From Eurosta solidaginis (taxonomy: Eukaryota > Arthropoda > Insecta > Diptera > Tephritidae): a DNA stretch of 64,000 nt. The notes beneath the pieces were generated by a model, which was not told the DNA's origin, did no database searches, and worked only from the letters and a program-made list of their open reading frames with translations. Where the stretch lies: contig NC_090322.1 in the NCBI RefSeq assembly GCF_040869045.1, positions 169,956,672 through 170,020,671 of the forward strand, in the 5' to 3' direction. Position 1 is the first letter of the stretch, and each line of letters starts with the position of its first letter. Below are positions 31,248 through 41,979 of this stretch, piece by piece. A program made the position numbers and the translations under genes.

Positions 31248-31296
31248 GTTGTTGTTGTTGTAGCAATGCTTCGCCTCACCTAACAGCCGCGACCGA

Positions 31297-32559
31297 TCAC
31301 AAATTGTCATCAATATCCTCTAACGGGAGTCCACGGAAACTTGCTGTTTCAACAGGGGTGGACCATAAGGAAAGGGGTGTTAGAGGCGTTGGTACCACAT
31401 TACAATTAAAGAGATGGTTGGTGTCATGTGGGGACACATTGTAAGCGGGGCATACATTTTGCATGTCGGGGTTGATTCTGGATAGGTAAGAGTTTAACCT
31501 GTTACAGTATCCAGAACGAAGTTGAGCAAGAGTGACACGCGTTTCCCTGGGAAGTATGCGTTCCCCTTCCGCGAGTTTTGGATACTTGTCTTTAAGTACT
31601 GGATTCACCGGGCAATTCCCGGCATAAAGGTCCGACGCCTGTTTATGGAGTTCACCAAGGGCCTGCTTGTGTTTTTTCACTTCATACGGCTGGGTTCTCA
31701 GGTGCCGTATTTCCTCAAAATGCTTACGGAGATGACTCCTTAGGCCCCTAGGTGGTGCTGGTTCATCAATCAGATGTCTGTTGGGATGCTCAGGTTTCTG
31801 GGTATTCAACAGGAACTGTTTGGTCAGCATCTCATTTCTCTCCCTGATGGGAAGTATTCTCGCCTCATTATGCAGATGGTGTTCTGGGGACATAAGAAGA
31901 CAGCCCATGGCAATTCTGAGAGCAGTATTTTGGTAGGCCTCTAGCTTCTTCCAGTGAGTAATTTTTAGGCTTGGCGACCATATGGGTGACGCATAGCACG
32001 TAATCGGCTGGCTAATTGCTTTGTATGTAGTCATGAGCGTTTCTTTATCTTTTCCCCAGGGACTGCCAGCGAGGGATTTGAGGATTTTGTTACGGTTCTG
32101 AATTGTCGGAACAATTGCGGCTTCGTGCTCACCAAAATGTAGATCCTGATCAAACGTCACACCCAAGATTTTGGGGTGTAGGACAGTCGGTAGCGTAGTG
32201 TCATCGACGTGGATGTTGAAAATGGTCGACATTTGGGACGTCCATGTTGTTAATAAGGTCGCGGAAGATTTAGTCGGTGATGCCAGGTTTCGCGAGGTGA
32301 AAAAACAGGAGAGATCAGGGAGGTAGCCGTTTATTTTATTGCATAGCTCATCGATCTTTGGGCCTGCCGTCTGGGCCCACTGCTTTGGATGGTTTAGCGC
32401 GACCAATGGCGTCCTCAACCTCCTTAGCGGTGATGGTGACGCGCTGAATTTGTGTTTATGTGCGTGTCTATTGGCTCTCCGTCTATCTTTGTCGACCGTA
32501 TGATGCATTATATATTGTCGGCAGAAAGCGCTCGCGCATTTTTTCGCATCCGACAGCAC
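31297..32559 (-). pseudogene. RT of PHD-LINE copy C1 with the catalytic palm deleted
   Basis: The 420-codon frame starts in the end of the endonuclease/linker (ADKVLSDAKK-type sequence) and continues HAHKHKFSASP. It then jumps from LNHPKQWAQ to TAGPKIDELCNKINGY. Compared with copy C4, this removes the whole block from GPDGIAMPM through YADDCT, so no catalytic aspartates remain. The rest of the thumb and C-terminal region is well preserved (GVTFDQDLHFG, AISQPITCYASPIWSP, HLFNCNVVPTPL). It is a non-functional remnant. Confidence 0.8.
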
Positions 32560-33416
32560 TTTGCCGCCAAAGGCGATCGAAACTTTGTCTTTGTGCTTAG
32601 TCGGATTCTATAGGGACTTTACGGTGGACCAAAGTTTACCCACACCGGTAGAGAGGTTACAACCTCTTAGGTGCTCCTCCCATTTCGCCCGCTTGTGTTC
32701 GTCCACAAGCAATCTGATGCGTTGGTTTATATCCCTTATTTGGGGGTCGCCTGGATCAAGCTGTCTTTTAAGGACACGTTCTCTCGCTAAGTTTGCGGCC
32801 TCCGCCGGGAAGTGGGGCCGGATTTCGGGAATTCTCCCGGCGGGAATGAAACGTGCCGACGCGGATTCAATGACCTTACGCAAGGCACGCTCCACTTGGT
32901 GGGCATCAGTCGGGATAGGGAGGGCAGCAAAGCGGCTGTCTTTAAAATATTTATATTCTTCCCACTTTCCTTTTTTGAAGTTTATGAAAGTGCATTTTTC
33001 GGTGACGATGAAGTCGGCGGTACGATCGAGCGAAATAAGTATAGGCAGGTGCTCGGATGCCAATGTTACCATCGGCTGCCAGTTGACGCAGTTTACGAGT
33101 TCTGCGCTCACGATTGAGATATCTGGCGAACTGTGACAGCTTCCTACCATACGTGTGGGGGCGTCTCCGTTTATTGTGCAGAACGTCGTTTCTTTAATTT
33201 GATCCGCCAACATCTCACCCCTACTATACGCCCGCAAGTTTGAGTGCCGTAGATCGTGATGGACATTGAAATCGCCTAAGATAATGCGATTGTTGCCAGT
33301 GAGTAAGGCTCTAATATTAGGGCGATATCCACTGGGGCAACAGGTGGCAGGAGGGATGTAGATGTTGATGATTTCTAGGTTTGCATCGCCTGATGATGTG
33401 TAAATGATGCACATTC

Positions 33417-34347
33417 ATACGTAATCAGAGAAAACAATAATTTTAGATAACCTCTTTTCAAAACAGAAGTGGACAAGCAAAATATATTTTATAAGGGCCT
33501 GAAATATTTCAATGAACTTCCTAATCACATAAAAAGTAGTAATAACTTCAATAACTTTAAAAAAAGTTTATTGGAGCATTGTAAAACCCTTCCAATAAGA
33601 TAAAGTTTTTTTTTTTTTTTATTTTTTACATGACATACCGATACTGGACCGCGAAAAGGGAATGGTAATACTGGTAGCAGCAAAATACAATGCACCCGGC
33701 CCTATGGAAAAGAAAATCAGTCGCCACCTGTAACTCCAGACAGTTCCAACAACAAATTTCGCTGGAATTCGGTATTTTCAGCCTATATTTACTGTTGCTG
33801 ATCGGGATCACTCGCATTCTGACAGCATTAATATAACAATAATATTATATGATGTGTAACCAAAATAAGGTCAAACAAAAGTTGGAGCAGGGGGTATTGG
33901 AAACACGTCCTTTTCAACCTCCCAATATATTTTGAGATGTGCTGATCGGAATCTTCATGCGTTCCGACAGCGTCTTTACTAAACAAAGTTGAGGGGTGAT
34001 TGGGTACACTTCAATTTCCAACATCCAAAGACATGTTTAGCTGTGTTGATCGGAGACAAATACATTCCGACAGCTTAAAATACAAATATAATTGAAAAAT
34101 ATAAGTTCCAAATTTTGTTGCCTTAAGCTGGGAGCCCTGGAGGATTGGAAACGCGTCCTTTCCAACCTTCCTTAAATGACTGGCTCCCAGACTCGTCCGT
34201 TTGTTACGCCAGTAAATATGCTGATCGGAATCACATGGCATTCCAACAGCATATTCAATAGAAATAAATGATATAATAATGAATTGTACTTAGTAGTTTA
34301 AGTTTTAGGCCTAAACAGCCGTAATAATAAATAAATTAAAATTAAAT
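33417..34347 (+). mobile_element. 5'-truncated LINE fragment with a structured 3' UTR
   Basis: A plus-strand frame at about 33490-33602 reads YKGLKYFNELPNHIKSSNNF and ends FKKSLLEHCKTLPIR before TAA. This is the usual style of the extreme C-terminus of CR1/jockey-type LINE ORF2. About 740 bases of 3' UTR follow, then an A-rich tail (TAATAATAAATAAATT, to 34347). It interrupts the endonuclease of copy C1, with about 8 bases of C1 lost at the site. The 3' UTR carries the hairpin array described separately. Confidence 0.65.
33797..34250 (+). repeat. Array of four GCTGATCGG...CCGACAGC hairpins
   Basis: Inverted motifs occur at 33797-33826, 33941-33971, 34044-34074 and 34220-34250. Each starts G(C/T)TGATCGG and ends (C/T)C(C/T)GACAGC or a one-base variant, with 8-14 bases between arms. 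Between them, a second motif is repeated: ATTGGAAACACGTCCTTTTC near 33898 and ATTGGAAACGCGTCCTTTCC near 34145. The latter is itself enclosed by CTGGGAGCC/GGCTCCCAG. It looks like a degenerate tandem array of structured units in a LINE 3' UTR. Confidence 0.65.
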
Positions 34348-34980
34348 AGGCCTTGACGTTCTAAGACATTGTCCCTGCGGTCGATGCCAGGATCAAATAT
34401 ATAATATTGCACAGAGTGGTGTATGACAAAACGCGAGATCGCCTCCATTTCCGCTCTCGCGGTCTTTCCTGTGGACATTGTACCCAGAGCAGGTCTGCAA
34501 TGCAGATCTTGCTGTGTGTTTAGTCTATTGAATCGCAGCATTACGGATGTTGTGCCGCTTCATGAAATCGACTATCTCCGTAATCTTCCCAGTTAGTCCA
34601 TTACAGTTTAACTGCAGGATTCTAAAGTGCATAAGGGGAGACGCCTCCACTCTGGGGGTAAGTGACGGGTGACTACGCCTGGGTTGTGGAAGGCCAGGGC
34701 GCAATTGCTGTTGTGGCCCTGGGACTGGGCGTCCTTGGGCAAGCATTGGGGTACCCGGATGATTTGGGTTTGCGACCTGGCAACATGGCGCGATGAAACT
34801 CGTCGGGGGTTGCCGTCGCGGAGACCAGAACATCTAGGAAAGTGGCACCACCCAAGGCAGGAGCTGCATTGGGCGGATGTCGCAAACATATATATTTTGT
34901 GCTGACAAACGGGGGTAGGGACTAAGAGTATGTTTCCCTGACCTACACGATTGCTGCCGGAAAAGAGGGGGGGGGGGGGC

Positions 34981-35232
34981 CCCAGCGGGTCAGGGGGTTA
35001 GAATATACCCGCGGTAGGTATGCCTGTCGTAAGAGGCGACTAAAATACCGGATTGGCCTGAAGGTTTAATGTGGCCATATAAATCGTTCCCGAGATGGTC
35101 GGGCCAGCACCTTAATGATGCTGTGTTACCGGAGCGTACCGGATCTGTAAACGGCAAAGGACCATCACATCGATCACTCCCTAAACCTTCGGGGAGCAAC
35201 CGTATCGCTACAACAACAACAACAACAACAGG
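34981..35232 (+). repeat. Family D SINE-like repeat (copy D5), internally deleted
   Basis: In plus orientation it starts CCCAGCGGGTTAGGGGGTTA and ends GCAACCGTATCGC with CAA repeats. The middle third (the CCGCGGCGAATCC / GCTTGGGGTCGC part) is missing. It is inserted in the poly-G linker of PHD-LINE copy C1. Confidence 0.8.
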
Positions 35233-35847
35233 GGGGGGGGGGGAGAAGACGGGGGCAGGGGCTAATGCTCAGCATTGCTACCGACTCTACTACGAAGGTA
35301 GTAGTTATGAGTGGTAGCAGCTGTTTGAGTTGTTGGCGCCGTAGGGCGCGAGCAGCAGCTGGTACTTGCTGTGGCTTGCTGAGCAGCGGGGCTGCTAGAC
35401 GGATGTGGGGGGGGGGGGGGGGGGGCTTAGGCGTAGACTACGGGACGCTCTTGGGTGTGAACAGCAAGGAGCCACAAAAGATTTATAAAAGTTACGTGGA
35501 CGTTGGGTTTTGGGATCAAGCCCAGAACAACCTGTCCGATGCAACCATCCCTTACACGAGACACACTGAACAGAGTATGACCGTCCTAAAAAGATTCTTT
35601 TCCGGCAGATGCAGCAAAACCATTTCCCAGGACCGGGGTCAGGAGACGGACCCGGATTGGATTTGTGGGAGGGACGCAACAAATTAAATGGGGTCACACT
35701 GAAATGACAGTCCTTGGTCGGGAGAAATCCCGATTCGCTCCGGTACATAGAACCGACTGCCTTGGGAAGCGTACCATGTCATACACATATCTACCAGGCG
35801 AGGGCCTGTTGATCCCAAGCTCCTCTATGAACTAGGGGGTGGGGTGC

Positions 35848-35945
35848 GGTATGGCCTAGAAGGTTTAATGTAGGATTGTTAATCGGCCACGAGATGGTCG
35901 GGCTAGTAACTTAATGGTGCATTGTTAAAGCGTTGCCGAGATAGT
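35848..35945 (+). repeat. Degenerate family D fragment (D6)
   Basis: The sequence around GAAGGTTTAATGTAGG...GAGATGGTCGGGCTAG...CTTAATGGTGC follows the 3' half of family D with many substitutions. It is an old fragment just beyond the 5' end of copy C1. Confidence 0.5.
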
Positions 35946-36488
35946 ATTATATTCCACCCAGTAATCGATATGTACCTGCAAAAAATGTGCGACCCGTTCT
36001 TTTCATTTAGTCGAAAGCAGTCTGAGGGACAACCCTTGTGTATGATGACTCAGACGCTGGTGTTGTTGCTTCAAAAATACTTTTCTTGGGTTTGGGGGGT
36101 TTGTCGATTTGACAGTACTTTAATGGATATGAATGTATCTCATACACCAACAGCGACACCATACTTTAGTTCTTTGAATACCCGTGCAATTTGAACAGGG
36201 CAGAGTACTGTAACGACAACAGAAGATTATACAGTGGGCTGGGGTGCATCATATTGGCGTATTCAGCTGCAAGTAAAGATACAGCTGGTGCTGCTATATA
36301 CACAATTTCCGTACCAAATATTTAAATGCCTATGGCAATTTTGTATTCATATGTATGTATTTTCATTGGAAGAAGCAGTTGCGAAGAATTGGTATTGAAA
36401 ATTTGAATTTATTTTACAAAATTTCAATTTATCACAATCGTAAAATTTAATATAAGCGTATGTTCTCAACTGCTTTGTTTAGCTATCG
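35946..36488. other. Intergenic DNA, nothing recognised
   Basis: AT-rich sequence downstream of the small gene on its right; it probably includes that gene's 3' UTR. No repeat or coding frame is supported. Confidence 0.35.
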
Positions 36489-37175
36489 CTATGTACAAAC
36501 AGGTTTTGGGCGTAAACATTTGCAGTAACTCAGTCCTGTAAGTAAGTATTCTTCAAAATCCTCAGACGGTTCCAAAGCTGTTTTATATTCCTCTAGAACC
36601 ATTAAATCGAGTGGATCCAATTGATGGCTTAAATATTTTAACTTTAAACTCAAAGCGTGTAAATATTTAAACAAATCATCTATGAGTTCAACGAAAAATG
36701 ATATTGGCTTGTGGAATGTATCTCCGACTATTAGTGGGGTTTCCACCGCAAGATCAAGGTAATCGAATAAATTTCTGAAAATACAGCATTCACTTTGAAG
36801 TTTTCGTAAGGAATCTGAAATTCGACAACTAAGAAATGCAAAATCTGTAATTGATTTAGTATACTACAGAACGTGATATACATACTTAGAAGCTCGCAAT
36901 AGTCGCAGTTTTTCTGAGTATTCTCTTAGCAGCACATCTTCAGTCGGACCAGAATACACTTCGGGATGTTTACAGCAACCATTGGTACTAATTAATATAA
37001 CATATCTTTGAGAAAGTACCCACAAACGATTTATTAAATCTTTCTGTGAAATCATTTCACGACTGGTAAACTCAAAATGTTCACGGAACATGGCCTCCAA
37101 TTTCAATAGCTGCCGCAGAATTTCATCTTCCTTTTGATGGTGCATGCCGATGTGCGCGGAATTTTCGTTATCCAT
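36489..37175 (-). CDS. Uncharacterised small helical protein, paralogue 1 (2 exons)
   Basis: Exon 1 is 36886-37175 (ATG at 37173-37175, MDNENSAHIG) and exon 2 is 36489-36828. The donor is GTATGT, the acceptor is TTTCTTAG, and phases agree for 209 residues. I do not recognise the family. The protein is rich in predicted helix, has no obvious signal peptide or membrane span, and has cysteine pairs at GCCKHPE, SECC and the C-terminal CKCLRPKPVC. The neighbouring gene at 37470-38004 is a diverged paralogue with the same intron position and phase (SN|CR). That conservation argues for a real gene pair. Function unknown. Confidence 0.7.
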
Positions 37176-37469
37176 AATTGCGATCAAAAACCCAAATCAG
37201 AACTAATAGAATAAATACTGATTGCATCAAAATATATATGCACAAATTGTTGTTTATTTTTGGATAGTCAATGGTTTGAGGTTATGGTTCTTACGAGATG
37301 TAACGTCAATAGATCTGTGCGGTTACTGAATGAAATAAATTATCGATTGTTTCTTCCTCTGAATGGCGCTTTTATAATTTGGTTATGCAAATTTCCGTAG
37401 TTTTTTATTGACAATTGTATTAAAATATATATTTTAAATATATATATGCATACATTTTTTTCCAAAATT

Positions 37470-38004
37470 CTAATTGCATTTATAACTAAAGCCAGCCATG
37501 CATTCCGGATTTTTTGTTCGCAGGCAAGTACATTTCTCTTTGCCGATATTCATAAACTCATCATATTTCTTAGTGGGCTCTAATAAGCCTTTATAGTCCT
37601 CAATTGCATTTGTGTCTCCTATATCAAGTAATTGCGCCCAAATTTTTAATTTGCATAGAACATCATTGAAATATTCAAAAGTATCATCAATTAATTTGCG
37701 ATAATAAGATAACGGTTTCATTCTGTAGGTTCCTTTTACAAATGAGCTATCGACTGTCATATCCATTTGATCGCATAATCCATTCAATTTCTTTATGGAA
37801 AATCTTAACGCTTCCAATGACGAAATTAAACGACAACTGAAAAGTGAGCTTAGTTATATATATAGTTTCGTGTAAAATTAAAAAAAATATATATAATACT
37901 TGGAGTAATTTATCGATTTCATCTTTTTTTGAAATTTGCAACCAATATCCATTTGCGCCGGATTTGACACAATGTCAGGATATGGTTTGATGCAGCCATA
38001 AAAT
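37470..38004 (-). CDS. Uncharacterised small helical protein, paralogue 2 (5' exon not found)
   Basis: Exons are 37900-38004 (FYGCIKPYPDIVSNPAQM...) and 37470-37836 (CRLISSLEALRF...), joined in phase through a GTATTA donor and a TTTTCAG acceptor. They align with paralogue 1 at GC-x-K-x-P, at the SN|CR splice point, at LIDDTFEYF versus LIDDLFKYL, at LEP and at C-x-CLR. The tail is longer (KNPECMAGFSYKC). A splice acceptor (ATTTACAG) precedes 38004, so at least one more upstream exon is expected. It is either beyond the transposon block starting at 38090 or lost, in which case this is a pseudogene. The visible part has no lesion. Confidence 0.55.
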
Positions 38005-38089
38005 CTGTAAATGATTTAAAAATATATGTTTTGTACAACTTTTTCGTAGAAAGCTTAATTTCGAAAAAGAGTTATGGGCAAATTAATGG

Positions 38090-38820
38090 TGAATTAAGGG
38101 CTAATTAAACTTCTTTAACCCTAACGCCATAGTCGTAACCATATCCATAACCATCTCCAATGTGATCGATTAATGGTGCCTTGACCTAAACGTGAAAATG
38201 TCATAAAAATGGAGAAAACGCAAAAAATTACAAACATATTCCACAAAACATAAGTCTCTTAGTCAAAACGTATCCAAAACAATAAATAAAATATACAAAA
38301 AGTTAATAAATTCACCAAATAAAATATTTTTAGGTAATGGATATGACGTAAAAACAAAAACCAATTGGTTAAGGGCGAATTAATGGTGACTTATAAACAT
38401 ATAACCATAACCAGATAAAGCAGCTGATCGAACCTAACTTATGGAAATCAATGTAATCGATTAATGGTGCCATACCATAACGCTAACGCCACAACCATAC
38501 CATAGCCAACCAATTGGTTTTTGGTTCCTCGCCATATCCATAACTTAAAAATATTTGAGTTGGTGAATTTTATAACTTTTTGTAGATTTTGTTCATTGTT
38601 TTGGATACGTTATGACTAAGAGATTAATTTTTTGTGGAATATGTTTGTAATTTTTTGCGTTTTCTTCATTTTTATGAATTTTTCACGATTTTTAGGGTAA
38701 GGCACCAATAATCGATCACATTGAGATGGTTATGGATATGGGTATGGTTACCACTATGGCGTTATGGTTAAGGAAGTTTAATTTGGCTTTTAGCTATGGT
38801 ATGGTTATGGCGTAATACCT
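38090..38820. repeat. Foldback repeat family I (long inverted structure)
   Basis: The left portion (38097-38335) and right portion (38560-38800) are inverted copies: TTTAACCCTAACGCCATAG, GATCGATTAATGGTGCC and TTAGTCAAAACGTATCC face their complements. The centre (38345-38520) holds CCATAACCAGATAAAGCAGC and CCAACCAATTGGTTTTTGG. A near-identical right half lies at 45680-46200. No coding capacity. Confidence 0.65.
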
Positions 38821-39079
38821 ATATGATACTACTTTATTTTCGTGTATTTTTTTTTTGAATTTTATCTTCAATTTTTTGTCGCACTCCCTCCTAATACGGC
38901 TTCAGTACTGGTGTAAGTGTGTAAACTATATTTCAAAAAAAAAACAAAATACAAGGAAAATATGATCTAGTTCATTGAAAACAAACGAGCCAGTTTTTAT
39001 TTCGATAGCTTTTTTTGACATTCGGCCGTTTTTTCTTTATTTTTTTCTGACACATGAAGATTTTGGGTCATATTCATAG
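38821..39079. repeat. Left halves of K and L elements, interrupted by PHD-LINE C2/C3
   Basis: Positions 38812-39043 match the left end of TIR element K1, starting TATATGATACTACTTTATTT. This is followed by GGGTCATATTCATAG, whose inverted partner CTATGAATATGCCCC occurs at about 45350-45364 beside the right half of K. The LINE at 39080 sits at this point with target duplication ATTCATAG (39072-39079). Confidence 0.6.
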
Positions 39080-39870
39080 TTGTTGTTCTTGTTGTAGCAA
39101 TGCTTCGCCCCACCTAACAGCCGCGACCGATCACAAATTGTCATCAATATCCTCTAACGGGAATCCAAGGAAACTTGCTGTTTCAACAGGTGTGGACCAT
39201 AAGGAAATGTGTTATAGACGTTGGTTCCACATCACAATTAAAGAGATGGTTGGTGTCATGTGGGGACACATTGCAAGCGAGGCATACATTTTGTATGTCG
39301 GGGTTGATTCTGGATAGGTAAGAGTTTAACCTGTTACAGTATCCAGAACGAAGTTGAGCAAGAGTGACACGCGTTTCCCTGGGGAGTATGCGTTCCTCTT
39401 CCGCGAGTTTTGGATACTTTTCTTTGAGTACTGGATTCACCGGGCAATTCCCGCATAAAGGTCCGACGCCTGTTTATGGAGTTCACCAAGGACCTGCTTG
39501 TGTTTTTTCGCTTCATACGGTTGGGTTCTAAGGTGCCGTATTTCCTCAAAATGCTTACGGAGATGACTCCTTAAGTCCCTAGGCGGTGCTAGTTCATCAA
39601 TCAGATGTCTGTTGGGATGCTCAGGTGTTTTGGTATTCAACAGGAACTGTTTGGTCAGCATCTCATTTCTCTCCCTGATGGGAAGTATTCTCGCCTCATT
39701 ATGCAGATGGTGTTCTGGGGACATAAGAAGACAGCCCGTGGCAATTCTAAGAGCAGTATTTTGGCAGGTCTGTAGCTTCTTCCATGGGTAATTTTTAGGC
39801 TTGGCGACCATATCGGTGACGCGTAGCACGTAATCGGCTGGCTAATTGCTTGGTATATAGTCATGAGCGT

Positions 39871-41184
39871 TTATTTATCTTTTCCCCAGGTACTGCCAGC
39901 GAGGGATTTGAGGATTTTGTTACGGCTCTGAATTGTCGGAACAATTGCGGCTGCGTGCTCACCAAAATGTAGATCCTGATCAAACGTCTTACCCAAGATT
40001 TTGGGGTGTAGGACAGTCGGAAGCGTAGTGCCATCGACGTGGATGTTGAAAATAGTCGACATTTGGGACGTCCATGTTGTAAATAAGGTCGCGGAAGATT
40101 TAGTCGGTGATAATGCCAGGTTTCGCCAGGTGAAAAAACTGGAGAGATCAGGGAGGTAGCCGTTTTTTTTATTGCATAGCTCATCGATCTTTGGGCCTGG
40201 GCCTGTGGCCATTATTGTGCAGTCATCGGCGTAGGAAACGATTGTGACTCCTTCCGGTGGTGAAGGTAGCTTAGATATGTAGAAATTAAACAAAAGTGGG
40301 GATAGGACACCACCCTGTGGCACCCCTTGTTTAATTCTCCTTGGTTTTGATGTTTCGTTTCTAAATTGCACCGATGCCTGGCGACCACCCAGATAATTTG
40401 CGGTGCACCTTTTAAGACATGGTGGAAGGGTAGACCCTTCCAGGTCTTGCAGTAACGAGCCATGGTTGACCGTATCAAAAGCCTTTGATAGGTCTAGCGC
40501 TACGAGTACTGTTATATGGTGGGGGTATTGATTTAAACCGCAATTTATCTGGGTGCTAATGGCATTTAGCGCGGTGGTAGTGCTATGGAGTTTTCTGAAG
40601 CCATGCTGATGAGAGGCTAGCTGCAAATTTGCTTGGAAATAAGGGAGCAAAATGGCTTCAAGCGTCTTTGCCACTGGCGATAGGAGAGATATCGGACGAT
40701 ACGACTCTCCTATGTTAGCTGGTTTCCCAGGCTTTAGTAGCGGGACCACCTTGGCCATTTTCCATTTCTCGGGTATGACAAAGGTGGAAAGAGACAGGTT
40801 GAAGACATGCGCTAAATATATGAAACCCTCTTTCCCTAGGCTTTTAAGCATCGGCATTGCAATGCCGTCTGGGCCCACTGCTTTGGATGGTTTAGCGCGA
40901 CCAATGGCGTCCTCAACCTCTTTAGCGGTGATGGTGATTGGTGACGCGCTGAATTTGTGTTTATGTGCGTGGGGGGGGGGGGCGCTTAGGCGTAGACTAC
41001 GGGACGCCCTTGGGCGCGAACAGCAAGGAGCCACAAAAGATTTATAAAAGTTACGTGGACGTCGGGTTTTGGGATCAAGCCCAGGACAACCTGTCCAATG
41101 CAACCATCCCTTACACGAGACACACTGAACAGAGTATGACCGTCCTATAAAAATATTCTTTTCCGGCATATGCAGCAAAACCAT
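39871..41184 (-). pseudogene. Chimeric PHD-RT frame in the C2/C3 element
   Basis: This is a 437-codon open frame made by the internal duplication. It joins part of the first PHD finger (RSYSVQCVSCKGWLHWTGC) through the G/C tract directly to HAHKHKFSASP and the RT domain. The RT has GPDGIAMPML, ESYRPISLLSPVAK, DLSKAFDTVNH, GVPQGGVLSPLLF and SYADDCTIM. The endonuclease and second PHD are missing from this frame. The frame ends at WGKDK, after which the C-terminal region continues in another frame to 39183. It is an accidental fusion, though open over its whole length. Confidence 0.7.
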
Positions 41185-41979
41185 TTCTCAGGACCGGTGT
41201 CAGGAGACGGACCCAGATTGGATTCGATGCCTTCCCGGAGTAAGAGAATATGGAGCAGTCCTGCTGCAAGGAGCTGCTGGGGGGATGACAATTTGTGGGA
41301 GGGACGCAACAAATTAAATGGGGTTACACTGAAATGACAGTCCTTGGTCGGGAAAAATCCCGAGTCGCTCCGGTACATAGAACCGACTGCCTTAGGAAGC
41401 GGATTCATAGTCCTGAGTTAGAGTATGCTTCACTTGGTGCGGCACTAAAAAGATAGAGTACATTTCATATTGGCCCTCCGTCTATCTTTGTCGACCGTAG
41501 AATGCATTATATATTGTCGGCAGAAAGCGCTCTCGCATTTTTTCGCATCCGACAGCACTTTGTCGGCAAAGGCGATGGAAACTTTGTCTTTGTGCTTAGT
41601 CGGATTCGATAGGGACTTTACGGTGGACCAAAGTTTACCCACACCGGTAGAGAGGTTACAAGCTTTTAGGTGCTCCTCCCATTTCGCCCGCTTGTGTTCA
41701 TCCACAAGCAATCTGATGCGTTGGTTTATATCCCTTATTTGGGGGTCGCATGGATCAAGCTGTCTTATAAGGTCACGTTCTCTCGCTAAGTTTGCGGCCT
41801 CCGCCGGGAAGTGGGGCCGGATCTCGGGAATTCTCCCGGCGGGAATGAAACGTGCCGAGGCGGATTCAATGATCTTACGGAAGGCACGCTCCCCTTGGCG
41901 GGCATCAGTCGGGATAGGAAGGGCAGCAAAGAGGTTGTCTGTAAAAGATTTATATTCTTCCCACTTTCCTTTTTTAAGT

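Larger units (their letters stand above)
31248..35771 (-). mobile_element. PHD-finger LINE, family C (copy C1), broken by two insertions
   Basis: The minus-strand element runs from a 5' end at about 35771 (CGCTTCCCAAGGCAG) to a 3' (CAA)n tail at 31248. It reads, in order: first PHD finger, low-complexity linker with G/C tract, second PHD finger, EEP endonuclease, RT, and C-terminal region. A 5'-truncated foreign LINE sits at about 33417-34347 inside the endonuclease. A family D SINE sits at 34981-35232 in the poly-G linker. A 60-bp deletion near 35660 removes the 2A-like segment. The part spanning the RT palm and YADD is missing between about 32365 and 32375, where TAGPKIDEL follows KQWAQ. 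Confidence 0.85.
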
